This document shows, piece by piece, positions 23,004 to 30,763 of a stretch of 32,832 nt of DNA. The stretch's first letter is position 1; each line of letters opens with the position of its first letter. Position numbers and translations under genes: made by a program. The stretch spans positions 1 through 32,832 of the forward strand of contig CALWDJ010000027.1 of NCBI GenBank assembly GCA_944376655.1. The letters are read 5' to 3'. The DNA is from an uncultured Clostridia bacterium (GTDB lineage Bacteria > Bacillota > Clostridia > Oscillospirales > Acutalibacteraceae). The notes under the pieces were generated by a model. That model searched no databases. It was not told the origin of the DNA and saw nothing but the letters and a program-made list of their open reading frames with translations.

Positions 23004-23852
23004 ATGGCACCCAAAAAAGGCGGTCTCGGCAGGGGACTGGAATCACTTTTCAATGAGAACGCGACCGATACCGACGGCGCGGTAAAGCTGAATATAAACG
23101 ACATTGAGCCGAACCGCGGTCAGCCGAGAAAGGACTTTGACGAAACCGCCCTTTCAGAGCTTGCGGACAGTATTGCACAGCACGGACTTATACAACCTAT
23201 TGTGGTAAAGCCTACTGCTCAGGGAAGATATAGTATAATAGCCGGTGAGCGCCGCTGGCGCGCCTGCCGTATGGCGGGGCTTAATGAAGTGCCGGTGATA
23301 ATAAAGGACGCCGACGATCAGACCTTGATGGAAATAGCGCTTATAGAGAATTTACAGCGCGAGGATTTGAACGCCGTTGAAGAAGCGCTCGGTTATAGTT
23401 CTTTAATAGATAGCTTTGGTCTTACACAGGACGAAGTGGCAAAGAAAATGGGCAAGTCACGAAGCGCGGTAACAAACGCCCTGCGCCTGCTGGCTCTCAA
23501 TGATGCTGAGCTTGAAGCATTACGCAGAGGCACCATAACCGCCGGCCACGCGAGGGCGCTTCTCTCATGCGACGATGAGGAAGCGAGGGCGAAAATGCTG
23601 CTGGCGGCGGCGGACGGCGCGTCGGTAAGGGAGCTTGAGAGGCTCGCGGCAGCGGCGAAAAAGAAACCAGCCGCAAAAAAGGCGGAGACCAAAAAACCGA
23701 CCTTTTACAGCGAGGTTGAGCTGTCGCTCAAGGATTCGCTCCACCGCAGGGTAAAAATAACCCCCGCCGGAAACGGCAAGGGCACTATTACGCTTGAATT
23801 TTTTAATGACGCCGAGCTTTCCGAATTTGCAAAAAAGCTCGCAGGGGAATAA
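23004..23852 (+). CDS. parB: Chromosome partitioning protein ParB (Spo0J)
   Basis: 282 residues. N-terminal KGGLGRGLESLF, CTP-binding fold with NDIEPNRGQPRKDFDETALSELADSIAQHGLIQPIVVK and GERRWRACRMAGL, central helix-turn-helix TQDEVAKKMGKSRSAVTNALRLL and RRGTITAGHARALL, an Ala/Lys-rich linker and a C-terminal dimer domain ending FNDAELSEFAKKLAGE. It loads at parS as a CTP-dependent clamp and recruits SMC. With the two parS sites found nearby it forms a complete segregation locus. Lies 19 kb from dnaA rather than in the usual jag-rsmG neighbourhood. Confidence 0.97.
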   Translation: MAPKKGGLGRGLESLFNENATDTDGAVKLNINDIEPNRGQPRKDFDETALSELADSIAQHGLIQPIVVKPTAQGRYSIIAGERRWRACRMAGLNEVPVIIKDADDQTLMEIALIENLQREDLNAVEEALGYSSLIDSFGLTQDEVAKKMGKSRSAVTNALRLLALNDAELEALRRGTITAGHARALLSCDDEEARAKMLLAAADGASVRELERLAAAAKKKPAAKKAETKKPTFYSEVELSLKDSLHRRVKITPAGNGKGTITLEFFNDAELSEFAKKLAGE

Positions 23853-23944
23853 AATATCCGGAAAAATTCAAAAATTAAAAACTGAATACGCGGCTTTATA
23901 TCATAAAACGGGAGTGTTAAAAGCGGAAAAAAGGGGGAAGCTTT

Positions 23945-25624
23945 ATGATCAGGCAAATAAAGTCACAGGCGTTAAATACTCTTTTGGAAAATTACAGAGC
24001 GATTATTATTCCGGCGGTTATACTTATTTTTTCAAAGTTTGCAAGCTCTTTGATTTTAAATTACTTTACAAATCTCTTCGTTTGGGACGACCGAGGGGGT
24101 TTATACAGAATAACAGTACTTTTCTTTTTTATTCTGTTTGAGTTTTTAATAACTCCCTTGGCGACAGTTCTGATTTACAAAACCGCTATAATTGCGGGCG
24201 GGGATATAGCCGAGTGGAGAAACAAGCCGCTTAAGCTCCTTAACGCCGCGAATATTATGAAGATAGCGGCGATTAACTTTGTCCCGCGGCTTGTATCGCT
24301 TGCTGCGTCGGTGAACAGTTACAAAGTGTCGGCGTTCAATGTTTTCCGGCTGGACGGACTGTCTCTTATTCTGCTTTCAGCGGCGGCGTTTTTTATAAAC
24401 TATAAGTTTTACGCCTGCAACTACTGTTTCGCGCTTACCGAGTCGTCGGTAAGGGAAACAGTAGCCGCCTCTTTTTCGATTATGCGCGGAAATCTTTTGA
24501 AATGGGTGCTTTTTCCGCTCTCATTCGCCGGCTGGGTTATGCTTGAGACGGGGATACATTTTTTAGTCAAAACGTTTATCGGCGGAGGGCTTGATACGTA
24601 TACGCCCATAATAGATTCAATTGTGCCGTTCGGATACGGTATTGAACTGTTTGTAACTCCGTACTTTTATTTGGCGATGTCCGGATTTTTAAGGGAGCAG
24701 CAGGCGGCTGCCAAAGCCCGCGCGCAGAAAAAAAGGGCTGAAGAACAGAAAACGGCGCGCGAAAAAAAAGAGGGTAATATCTGCCGGACGCCGGAAGAAC
24801 CGGAAATTCTCTCCTTACAAGAGCGGTCATATACTTCCGAAAAGCGGCTTTGCCGCCGCAAAACCGTGAACAATAAAAATCTGAAAAGAGGAAAAAACGC
24901 AAAAATGAAAGCGGAAGCGGTAATTTTCGATAAAGACGGCACACTGATGGAATTTGACCCGTTCTGGGTTAAAGTGGCGGAAAGCGCGGTGTCGGATATG
25001 CTCAGCCGCCTTGGTATAAACACTGTTCCGGTGACGGAGATACTTGAGGCGTTCGGAGTGCGCGGCGGAGTATCGGACACAGACGCGATAATCCGCGGCG
25101 GTACCTATGAGCAGTCAGGACAAGTGCTTGCCGAAGTGCTTGAGAGACACGGAACAAAAATAGGAACAGCGGACGCGGCAGCGCTTGTAAGAGAGACGTT
25201 TTCCGCGAATTCCGGCGCGGGCGAGATAAAGGGCTGCGCGGGGCTTAAAGAAACGCTTTGCCGCCTCAAATCGCTCGGAATAAGGCTCGCGGTAGTGACG
25301 ACAGACAGCGCGGATATAACGCGGAAATGTCTTGAAGGTCTCGGGATAGAAAAGTTTTTTGATAAAATATATACCGACGACGGAAAAACGCCCCCCAAGC
25401 CGGAGCCTTACTGCGCGGAGGAATTTTTGAAGGCATACGGAATTAAACCGGAGAATGCGGTCATGATAGGTGATACGCTGACCGACGCGCAGTTTGCGGA
25501 AAACGCGGGAATGAAATTTATAGCCGTAGCTTCAGGTGCCGCCGGAAAAGAACTTGAAGACCGTGCGGCGGCGGTGATACCCGATATTTCGGGGCTTGAT
25601 CATATAATTGAGGGGAGAGCATAA
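23945..25624 (+). CDS. Membrane protein fused in frame to a HAD-family phosphatase
   Basis: One open frame of 559 residues from ATG 23945 (GGGGGAAG upstream). Residues 1-~255 form a multi-pass membrane protein (for example IIIPAVILIFSKFASSLILNYF and ITVLFFFILFEFLITPLATVLIY), followed by a charged coil (AAAKARAQKKRAEEQKTAREKK). Residues ~275-320 look like translated spacer. From M321 (ATG 24905) a complete HAD hydrolase follows, similar in size to phosphoglycolate phosphatases: D329-K-D331-GT, VVTTDS, KPEPYC and MIGDTLTDAQFA. An A8 run at 24762-24769 sits at the junction; one extra A would give a stop within a few codons. AGAGGA lies 13 nt before ATG 24905, so the HAD part may be translated alone. 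Substrates of both parts unknown. Confidence 0.7.
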   Translation: MIRQIKSQALNTLLENYRAIIIPAVILIFSKFASSLILNYFTNLFVWDDRGGLYRITVLFFFILFEFLITPLATVLIYKTAIIAGGDIAEWRNKPLKLLNAANIMKIAAINFVPRLVSLAASVNSYKVSAFNVFRLDGLSLILLSAAAFFINYKFYACNYCFALTESSVRETVAASFSIMRGNLLKWVLFPLSFAGWVMLETGIHFLVKTFIGGGLDTYTPIIDSIVPFGYGIELFVTPYFYLAMSGFLREQQAAAKARAQKKRAEEQKTAREKKEGNICRTPEEPEILSLQERSYTSEKRLCRRKTVNNKNLKRGKNAKMKAEAVIFDKDGTLMEFDPFWVKVAESAVSDMLSRLGINTVPVTEILEAFGVRGGVSDTDAIIRGGTYEQSGQVLAEVLERHGTKIGTADAAALVRETFSANSGAGEIKGCAGLKETLCRLKSLGIRLAVVTTDSADITRKCLEGLGIEKFFDKIYTDDGKTPPKPEPYCAEEFLKAYGIKPENAVMIGDTLTDAQFAENAGMKFIAVASGAAGKELEDRAAAVIPDISGLDHIIEGRA

Positions 25625-26568
25625 TGCTTACCGGACTTTCTGCCGGAATAACCTGGGCGCTCGAGACGGTCATGCTGGCGGCGGCGCTCGGAGCGGTATC
25701 CTCCGACTCGGTGACGCAGGCGGCGCTTCTGCCGCTTGCCGCCACATTTCTGCATGACGCGTTTTCGGCACTCTATATGCTCGCATACAACACGGCGAGA
25801 GGCAACCTGAGAAAACTGACCGTAACCGTCAAAAGCCCGGGCTTTAAATGGCTTGTCGCCGCTTCAGCGGTCGGCGGACCGGTCGGAATGACGGGGTATG
25901 TGCTCGCGGTCGGCAATATGGGCGCCGCGGCGGGAGCGGTCGCAAGCGCGGTCTATCCGGCGATAGGCACGGCGCTCGCCTGCATTTTTCTTAAGGAAAA
26001 GGTAAAATGGTACCGCTGGGTTTTTCTGGCGGCGGCGCTTGCGGGAGTGTTCGGTCTGAGCTATTCCCCCGGCTCTGGCATCCAAAACATATGGCTCGGA
26101 CTGCTTGGCGTGGCGATGTGCTCGCTTGGCTGGGGCACCGAGGCGGTCATTCTCGCCAAATGCTTTAGGGGCGGCGAAACAGGGCAAAGCCTCGCGCTCG
26201 GAATACGTCAGACGGTGTCGGCGCTTATTTATGCCGCGGTAATTCTTCCGGTATCGGGCGGCTGGAAGCTCATGGCGGGGCTTTTCGGCGGCGGAACCGG
26301 AATGTTTGTGCCGGCGGTTGCGGCGGCGGCTTTTTTTGCGTCGGTCTCATATATGCTGTATTACCGCACGATAGCGTCGGCGGGAGCGGCAAAGGCGATG
26401 GCGCTTAATATAACTTATACCGCGTGGGCTATTTTCTTTACCTGTATAATAACGGGCAAGACAGATATTTTAAGCCCGTTTACGGTCTGTTGTGCCGCAG
26501 CTGTGGTAATATTCGGCGTACTTGCCGCGGCAGATTTCAGAGCGCTGCTTTCGGGAAAGAACAAATGA
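25624..26568 (+). CDS. EamA/DMT-family transporter
   Basis: 314 residues, about ten membrane helices in two EamA-like halves. The first half ends with GAAAGAVASAVYPAIGTALACIFLKEKVKWYRWVFLAAALAGVFGLSYS and the second with GAAKAMALNITYTAWAIFFTCIITGKTDILSPFTVCCAAAVVIFGVLAA, the usual repeated LKEK-type drug/metabolite transporter pattern. It exports or imports small metabolites; substrate not predictable. Its ATG overlaps the HAD stop by one base (TAATG), so the two are coupled and the pair may handle related metabolites. Confidence 0.85.
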   Translation: MLTGLSAGITWALETVMLAAALGAVSSDSVTQAALLPLAATFLHDAFSALYMLAYNTARGNLRKLTVTVKSPGFKWLVAASAVGGPVGMTGYVLAVGNMGAAAGAVASAVYPAIGTALACIFLKEKVKWYRWVFLAAALAGVFGLSYSPGSGIQNIWLGLLGVAMCSLGWGTEAVILAKCFRGGETGQSLALGIRQTVSALIYAAVILPVSGGWKLMAGLFGGGTGMFVPAVAAAAFFASVSYMLYYRTIASAGAAKAMALNITYTAWAIFFTCIITGKTDILSPFTVCCAAAVVIFGVLAAADFRALLSGKNK

Positions 26569-26671
26569 AACCGTAACTGAACAATACTGTCTTGCCGCTT
26601 TATATATGGAATGGCATAGGATAATATCAGCATACTGGCAGCCGCGAAGCTGCCGGATAATCCGTATATTC

Positions 26672-26714
26672 AATAAGGCGCGGGGACGTTTTTGCGTATC
26701 CGCGCCTTATTTTT
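26672..26714. terminator. Bidirectional terminator between EamA and XRE genes
   Basis: AATAAGGCGCGG (26672-26683) pairs perfectly with CCGCGCCTTATT (26700-26711) over 12 bp with a 16-nt loop and a T tract. It overlaps the last codons of the convergent XRE gene. Confidence 0.85.
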
Positions 26715-26922
26715 CGTTCTTGCTTAACCCTAAAAGGTAATCGGACGAAACCTTGAAGTATTTGCAGAAGGCGATTATATCCTCAAGGCTCGGTTCGCAT
26801 TTTCCGCATTCGATATAGGAAATTTTGCGCTGGGTCATATTGAGCTTTCCGGCAAGCTCGGTTTGATTAAGGTCAGAGTCCTCGCGCAGGGCGCGTATTC
26901 TGTCTCCGAATTTGATTTCCAT
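26707..26922 (-). CDS. XRE-family transcriptional regulator
   Basis: 71 residues from ATG 26922 (MEIKFGDRIRALREDSDLNQ), with GGTGG 5 nt upstream; an ATG 9 nt earlier overlaps that site. One Cro/CI helix-turn-helix: DLNQTELAGKLNMTQRKISYIECGKCEPSLEDIIAFCKYFKVSSDYLLG. It faces two 17-nt operators in the divergent promoter region, so it very likely represses itself and the membrane-protein pair on the other side. The IECGKCEP turn has two cysteines, which the other XRE proteins here lack. Confidence 0.9.
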   Translation of the reverse strand: MEIKFGDRIRALREDSDLNQTELAGKLNMTQRKISYIECGKCEPSLEDIIAFCKYFKVSSDYLLGLSKNEK

Positions 26923-26947
26923 GCATACCACCGTAAATATTTTATAA

Positions 26948-26993
26948 TAGACAAAATCTATCTATTGACTTTTAGACAAAAATCGTCTACAAT
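26948..26993 (+). promoter_or_regulatory. Divergent control region with two 17-nt operators
   Basis: Plus-strand promoter TTGACT (26965-26970), 17-bp spacer, TACAAT (26988-26993). Operator 2 is TAGAC-AAAAATC-GTCTA (26973-26989), inside the spacer and reaching the -10. Operator 1 is TAGAC-AAAATCT-ATCTA (26948-26964), directly before the -35 and with one changed base in the right arm. Their starts are 25 bp apart. Best candidate ligand is the XRE protein encoded at 26707-26922. Confidence 0.8.
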
Positions 26994-27135
26994 ATAAAAG
27001 AACAGGCGGTGCGCCGCTGAAACCGCACCGTTGAATATTGTCGGCTGAACACGGAAAAATTATTCTTTCCGGTGCTGTGAGATTATCGGTGAGCTGTTAT
27101 ACACGGAGGGGCTGTAAGAATTGCGGCGGAGGATT

Positions 27136-27441
27136 ATGCTTATCAGGCCTTTTACAATGAGGATAACCGCGGCGGGGATTTTGCTGTTTCTGGTTTTTTA
27201 TCTGGGATTTTATTGCCTCTTTTATAAGGCGTTTCTTACGGAGCGCGGCAGGGAAGCGCTTTTATCAGACCTCGGAGTGGGAGAGCTTACATTTAATAAG
27301 GTTGTTTTTGCCGTGCTTTGCGTTAGCGTCGCGCTGATGCTTGCAGGGATAGCCGGCATAATGAGGACAGTAATAAAAAACGCCGCGCAGAACAGCCGCG
27401 GCGATAAAAAAGCGGAAAAAACGCGATCGGCGCACTGTTGA
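27136..27441 (+). CDS. Small two-helix membrane protein, unknown
   Basis: 101 residues from ATG 27136, with GCGGAGGA just upstream; a TTG at 27121 would precede that site. Two hydrophobic helices (MRITAAGILLFLVFYLGFYCLFY and VVFAVLCVSVALMLAGIAGIM) are separated by about 30 polar residues, with a basic tail (KNAAQNSRGDKKAEKTR). No known motif. Its transcript begins about 135 nt upstream at the XRE-controlled promoter, leaving a fairly long leader. The stop overlaps the next gene by four bases. Confidence 0.7.
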   Translation: MLIRPFTMRITAAGILLFLVFYLGFYCLFYKAFLTERGREALLSDLGVGELTFNKVVFAVLCVSVALMLAGIAGIMRTVIKNAAQNSRGDKKAEKTRSAHC

Positions 27442-27710
27442 CGGCGGCTGTTTTTACCGCGGTGGTCGGGTTACTGATTGTTATTTCCGATTTTTGTTTT
27501 AACAATATTGTTCGGGCGGACAGGGAGCTCACCGGCGCGGCAGGGGCGGCGGCAATATATTTCTGCGGTTCTGCCGCCGCGGCGGGGCTTATTGCCGCCG
27601 TTGTCGGGAGCGGATTTAAAAAAGCCGTGAAAATACCAGCGGTTTTCCTGCTCGGGGCGGCAGGGCTTTTTTTGATTGCGTCCGCGGTGCGAATGCTTTT
27701 ATCGGTTTAA
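27438..27710 (+). CDS. Small three-helix membrane protein, unknown
   Basis: 90 residues starting at TTG 27438, which overlaps the previous stop (TTGA), so translation is probably by coupling; there is no good ribosome site. Three hydrophobic helices (AAVFTAVVGLLIVISDFCF, AAGAAAIYFCGSAAAAGLIAAVV, IPAVFLLGAAGLFLIASAVRMLL). It shows no family I recognise. With the gene before it, it forms a two-component membrane module under one XRE-type operator pair. The transcript ends at the strong hairpin at 27796-27837. Confidence 0.62.
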   Translation: MTAAVFTAVVGLLIVISDFCFNNIVRADRELTGAAGAAAIYFCGSAAAAGLIAAVVGSGFKKAVKIPAVFLLGAAGLFLIASAVRMLLSV

Positions 27711-27795
27711 GGCTTTCCGGCGGAGTATTGCCGTGTTATTTCAGAAATACACCGGTGTTCAGGCATAAAAAACGGCTTGGAGCAAAAGTATAAAA

Positions 27796-27837
27796 ACAAA
27801 AAGCGGCGGTCCGGAAAACAGGACCGCCGCTTTTTGT
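27796..27837. terminator. Strong bidirectional terminator
   Basis: A perfect 17-bp stem, ACAAAAAGCGGCGGTCC (27796-27812)/GGACCGCCGCTTTTTGT (27821-27837), loop GGAAAACA, with A and T tracts on the two sides. It separates the membrane pair from the convergent sirtuin gene. Confidence 0.92.
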
Positions 27838-27860
27838 GGAAAAATACGCCCTTCAATAGC

Positions 27861-28604
27861 TTACAGAAGACGCATAACGCTTTCAAAAACCCCGCCGATG
27901 CTGTCGTGAAAAACAAGTCCCGCTCTGCTGTCATACGGCGTGGGGTCGCGGTTGATAAGCACCGTGTTTTTTCCCCGGAAATATGTGATATAGTCCGCCG
28001 CCGGATAAACCGCGAGCGAGGTTCCGCCTATTATAAGCATATCCGCGGCAGCAATAGCCCCCACCGCCCGCCGCACGACCTGCGGGTCAAGGGGTTCCTC
28101 GTAGAGCACAACGTCCGGCCTTACCGTTCCGCCGCATTTTTTACAGACCGGAACCGAGCCGCGCAGCGCCTTTACCTCATCGGCAGGCATTTCCTGCCCG
28201 CAGACGGTGCAGTAATGGCGCAGGACCGTGCCGTGCAGCTCTATTACGTTTTCGCTGCCTGCCCGGCTGTGCAGACCGTCGATATTCTGGGTGATTACGG
28301 CGGACAGCTTCCCTCTTTTCTCAAGCTGAGCCAGCGCGTAATGGGCGCGGTTGGGCTCAGCCTCGGTGTTCAGAAAATAGTTATAATAGAAATCGTAGAA
28401 AATTTCGGGGCGGCGCTCAAAAAAGCTGTGGCTTAATATGGTTTCGGGCGGCACGCTGTACCGGCTTACGGTGTTGTAAAGCCCGTCCTTACTTCGGTAA
28501 TCCTTCATTCCGCTTTCGGTTGAGACGCCGGCGCCTCCGAAAAACACGATATTTTTGCTTTCACGTATCATATCGGCGAAAGCGCTTATTTTTTCGTCTG
28601 TCAT
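27861..28604 (-). CDS. cobB: NAD-dependent protein deacylase, sirtuin family
   Basis: 247 residues, AAAGGAG before ATG 28604. Rossmann signature [16 protein letters not shown] (about 23-38), TQNIDGLH (105-112), catalytic H124 (ELHGTV), zinc cysteines C132, C135, C154 and C157, and [13 protein letters not shown] for NAD binding. Sirtuins remove acetyl or other acyl groups from lysine, making nicotinamide and O-acyl-ADP-ribose. The Arg-Tyr pair of desuccinylases is not obvious, which leans toward deacetylase activity. It stands alone, with no acetyl-CoA synthetase gene beside it. Confidence 0.93.
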   Translation of the reverse strand: MTDEKISAFADMIRESKNIVFFGGAGVSTESGMKDYRSKDGLYNTVSRYSVPPETILSHSFFERRPEIFYDFYYNYFLNTEAEPNRAHYALAQLEKRGKLSAVITQNIDGLHSRAGSENVIELHGTVLRHYCTVCGQEMPADEVKALRGSVPVCKKCGGTVRPDVVLYEEPLDPQVVRRAVGAIAAADMLIIGGTSLAVYPAADYITYFRGKNTVLINRDPTPYDSRAGLVFHDSIGGVFESVMRLL

Positions 28605-28683
28605 ATTATTCTCCTTTCAGAGCTCCGCATTACAATGTCTGTCCTCTGCCGGCAAACAGAAATACGGCATAGTTGGGCGGATT

Positions 28684-28905
28684 TTACTTCCGCTTTGGAT
28701 ACGGCTTTTTCTCGTCCGTAAGTCCGAGCAGATAATCCACGCTTGTTTTATAATATTCCGCGAGCTTTACAAGCAGGTCGGCAGTAAGAGAGAGCTTGCC
28801 TGATTCATAGCTTGAATAAGTCGTCTGATGCACGCCGAGCGTTTTCGCAAGAGCAGTCTGGTTAAGGTCGCGGTCTTCACGCATATCTCTTAATCTGTTA
28901 TACAT
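28684..28905 (-). CDS. XRE-family transcriptional regulator
   Basis: 73 residues from ATG 28905 (MYNRLRDMREDRDLNQTALAK), with GGCGGTG 8 nt upstream; a much longer reading frame upstream would translate AT-rich spacer and is rejected. Helix-turn-helix DLNQTALAKTLGVHQTTYSSYESGKLSLTADLLVKLAEYYKTSVDYLLGLTDE plus a short Lys/Pro tail. Very similar in layout to the XRE protein at 20776-20976. It lies between the sirtuin and the divergent SCIFF operon; the target is unknown. Confidence 0.9.
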   Translation of the reverse strand: MYNRLRDMREDRDLNQTALAKTLGVHQTTYSSYESGKLSLTADLLVKLAEYYKTSVDYLLGLTDEKKPYPKRK

Positions 28906-29041
28906 ATATATCACCGCCGGTATATAAAATTTAAGCAAATACCGTTTATTTAATTTTAATACAAAAACAATTAAAAGTCCAGACCGCTTTAATGCCGGAG
29001 AAGTGCAAAAATACAGAAAATCTAAAATACTCCCCGTCCGG

Positions 29042-29070
29042 TTGACAATTAAAAAAAGATGTGTTAAAAT
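29042..29070 (+). promoter_or_regulatory. SCIFF operon promoter (sigma-A type)
   Basis: Perfect TTGACA (29042-29047), 17-bp spacer, TAAAAT (29065-29070), about 50 nt before the precursor gene with AGGAGG at 29109-29114. Confidence 0.88.
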
Positions 29071-29122
29071 CAATATACTAAAAGTTTACTTTACCGTAAA
29101 GCAATATCAGGAGGATAAGGAT

Positions 29123-29281
29123 ATGAAAATGATTAAAACCTTAAAGACACGCAATCTTTGCGAGAGCGCTAAAAACGGCGGCTGCGGCGAGTGCCAGACT
29201 TCCTGCCAGTCAGCCTGCAAAACAAGCTGCGGAATCGCCAATCAGCAGTGCGAGAACGCTTCCTCAAAGGAAAGCAAGTAA
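29123..29281 (+). CDS. scfA: SCIFF ribosomal peptide precursor
   Basis: 52 residues from ATG 29123 (AGGAGG 8 nt upstream): MKMIKTLKTRNLCESAKNGG, then the SCIFF core CGECQTSCQSACKTSC and one more Cys in NQQCE. SCIFF peptides (six Cys in forty-five residues) are a near-universal ribosomally made, modified peptide of Clostridia. The radical-SAM enzyme ScfB forms Cys-to-Thr/Ser-alpha-carbon thioether bridges in them. This one has a seventh cysteine (NLC) in the leader side. A terminator-like hairpin between this gene and scfB probably keeps peptide mRNA in excess. Final product role unknown. Confidence 0.95.
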   Translation: MKMIKTLKTRNLCESAKNGGCGECQTSCQSACKTSCGIANQQCENASSKESK

Positions 29282-29321
29282 TTTTTGAATTGGGTCGCTT
29301 TCGGCTCGGAAACACAACTTT

Positions 29322-29358
29322 AAGAGACGGAGGGTTTGCGCTGTCCGTCTCTTTTTTT
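29322..29358 (+). terminator. Attenuator between scfA and scfB
   Basis: AAGAGACGG (29322-29330) and CCGTCTCTT (29345-29353) form a 9-bp stem with 14-nt loop followed by a run of T. Partial read-through would give much more precursor than maturase mRNA. Confidence 0.8.
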
Positions 29359-29377
29359 GATATAAAGGGGAAAGAAT

Positions 29378-30763
29378 ATGATACACCGGTACAAGCTGAA
29401 CGGCTTCAACATAGTTATTGACACCTGCTCGGGCTCGGTTCACGCGGTCGATGAGGCGGCTTACGATATTATCGCGCTTTACGGCAGTGAAAGAAAAGAA
29501 AATATCGCCGCAAAGGTTTTTGAGAAGTATAAGGACTCGGGCGTTTCTCTTAATGATATAAATGAATGCATAGACGATATAGAAACCCTTAAAAACGAGG
29601 GCAAGCTGTTTGCGGAGGATACATTCGCGCCGCTGGCGGATACCTTCAAGCAGAAAAGCGGAAACGTTGTAAAGGCGCTCTGCCTGCACGTGGCGCATAC
29701 CTGTAACCTTAACTGCTCATACTGCTTCGCGAGCCAGGGCAAGTACCACGGCGACCGTGCGCTTATGTCCTTTGAGGTCGGAAAGAGAGCGCTTGATTTT
29801 CTTATTGAAAATTCTGGCACACGCAGAAACCTTGAGGTTGACTTTTTCGGCGGTGAGCCGCTTATGAACTGGGACGTGGTAAAGCGCCTTGTGGAGTACG
29901 CCCGCTCTGTGGAGCAGAAACACGGGAAGAACTTCCGTTTCACCCTTACCACAAACGGAGTGCTTATTGACGATGACGTAATAGACTTCGCCAACCGTGA
30001 GATGAGCAACGTTGTTTTAAGTCTTGACGGCAGAAAGGAAGTTCACGACGCTCTGCGTGTGGATTACGCCGGCAACGGCAGCTGGGAAAAAATCGTGCCG
30101 AAATTTCAGAAGCTCGTAAAGGCGAGGGGCGGCAAAAACTATTATATGAGGGGTACTTTTACCCACGCCAACCCCGATTTTCTTAAAGATATAGAAACTA
30201 TGCTTGATTTGGGCTTTACAGAGCTTAGTATGGAGCCGGTGGTCTGCGACCCGAAAGATTCTTACGCGCTTACAGAAGAGGACAAGCCGGTAGTAATGGA
30301 GCAGTACGAAAAGCTGGCGGAAAAAATGCTTGAGCGCAGAAAAGCGGGTAAGCCGTTTACCTTCTATCATTATATGATAGACCTGACCGGCGGCCCCTGC
30401 ATATACAAGCGCATTTCAGGCTGCGGCTCGGGTACTGAATATATGGCTGTCACGCCGTGGGGCGACCTTTACCCCTGCCACCAGTTCGTCGGGGACGAGG
30501 ATTTTAAATTGGGCGATATATGGAACGGCGTTACAAATAAGGAAAAGCAGGAGGAATTCCGCTCCTGCAACGTTTATAAACGTCCAGAGTGCGCCGACTG
30601 CTGGGCAAAGCTCTACTGCTCGGGCGGCTGTGCCGCTAACGCCTACCATGCCACCGGCTCGGTAAAGGGTATATATGAATACGGCTGTGACCTCTTTAAA
30701 AAGCGTATGGAGTGCGCCATTATGCTTAAAGTAGCCGAGAGCCTTGAAGAAGACGCAGAGTAA
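29378..30763 (+). CDS. scfB: SCIFF maturase, radical SAM/SPASM enzyme
   Basis: 461 residues, GGGGAAAG before ATG 29378. Residues 1-90 form a small peptide-recognition (RRE-like) domain. The radical SAM core has C109-x3-C113-x2-C116 (CNLNCSYC) for the SAM-bound iron-sulfur cluster and DFFGGEPLMNW. The C-terminal SPASM/twitch region has GCGSGTEYMAVTPWGDLYPCHQF and CNVYKRPECADCWAKLYCSGGCAAN with many Cys for auxiliary clusters. It installs thioether links in the SCIFF peptide encoded just before it. Its stop overlaps the next ATG by one base. Confidence 0.96.
   Translation: MIHRYKLNGFNIVIDTCSGSVHAVDEAAYDIIALYGSERKENIAAKVFEKYKDSGVSLNDINECIDDIETLKNEGKLFAEDTFAPLADTFKQKSGNVVKALCLHVAHTCNLNCSYCFASQGKYHGDRALMSFEVGKRALDFLIENSGTRRNLEVDFFGGEPLMNWDVVKRLVEYARSVEQKHGKNFRFTLTTNGVLIDDDVIDFANREMSNVVLSLDGRKEVHDALRVDYAGNGSWEKIVPKFQKLVKARGGKNYYMRGTFTHANPDFLKDIETMLDLGFTELSMEPVVCDPKDSYALTEEDKPVVMEQYEKLAEKMLERRKAGKPFTFYHYMIDLTGGPCIYKRISGCGSGTEYMAVTPWGDLYPCHQFVGDEDFKLGDIWNGVTNKEKQEEFRSCNVYKRPECADCWAKLYCSGGCAANAYHATGSVKGIYEYGCDLFKKRMECAIMLKVAESLEEDAE

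Noticed and set aside
26707-27710. XRE gene plus small membrane proteins as a toxin-antitoxin system
   Set aside because: The regulator is divergent, not co-transcribed; the membrane proteins are 90-101 residues with two or three helices, unlike the very short type I toxins; no antisense RNA is visible.
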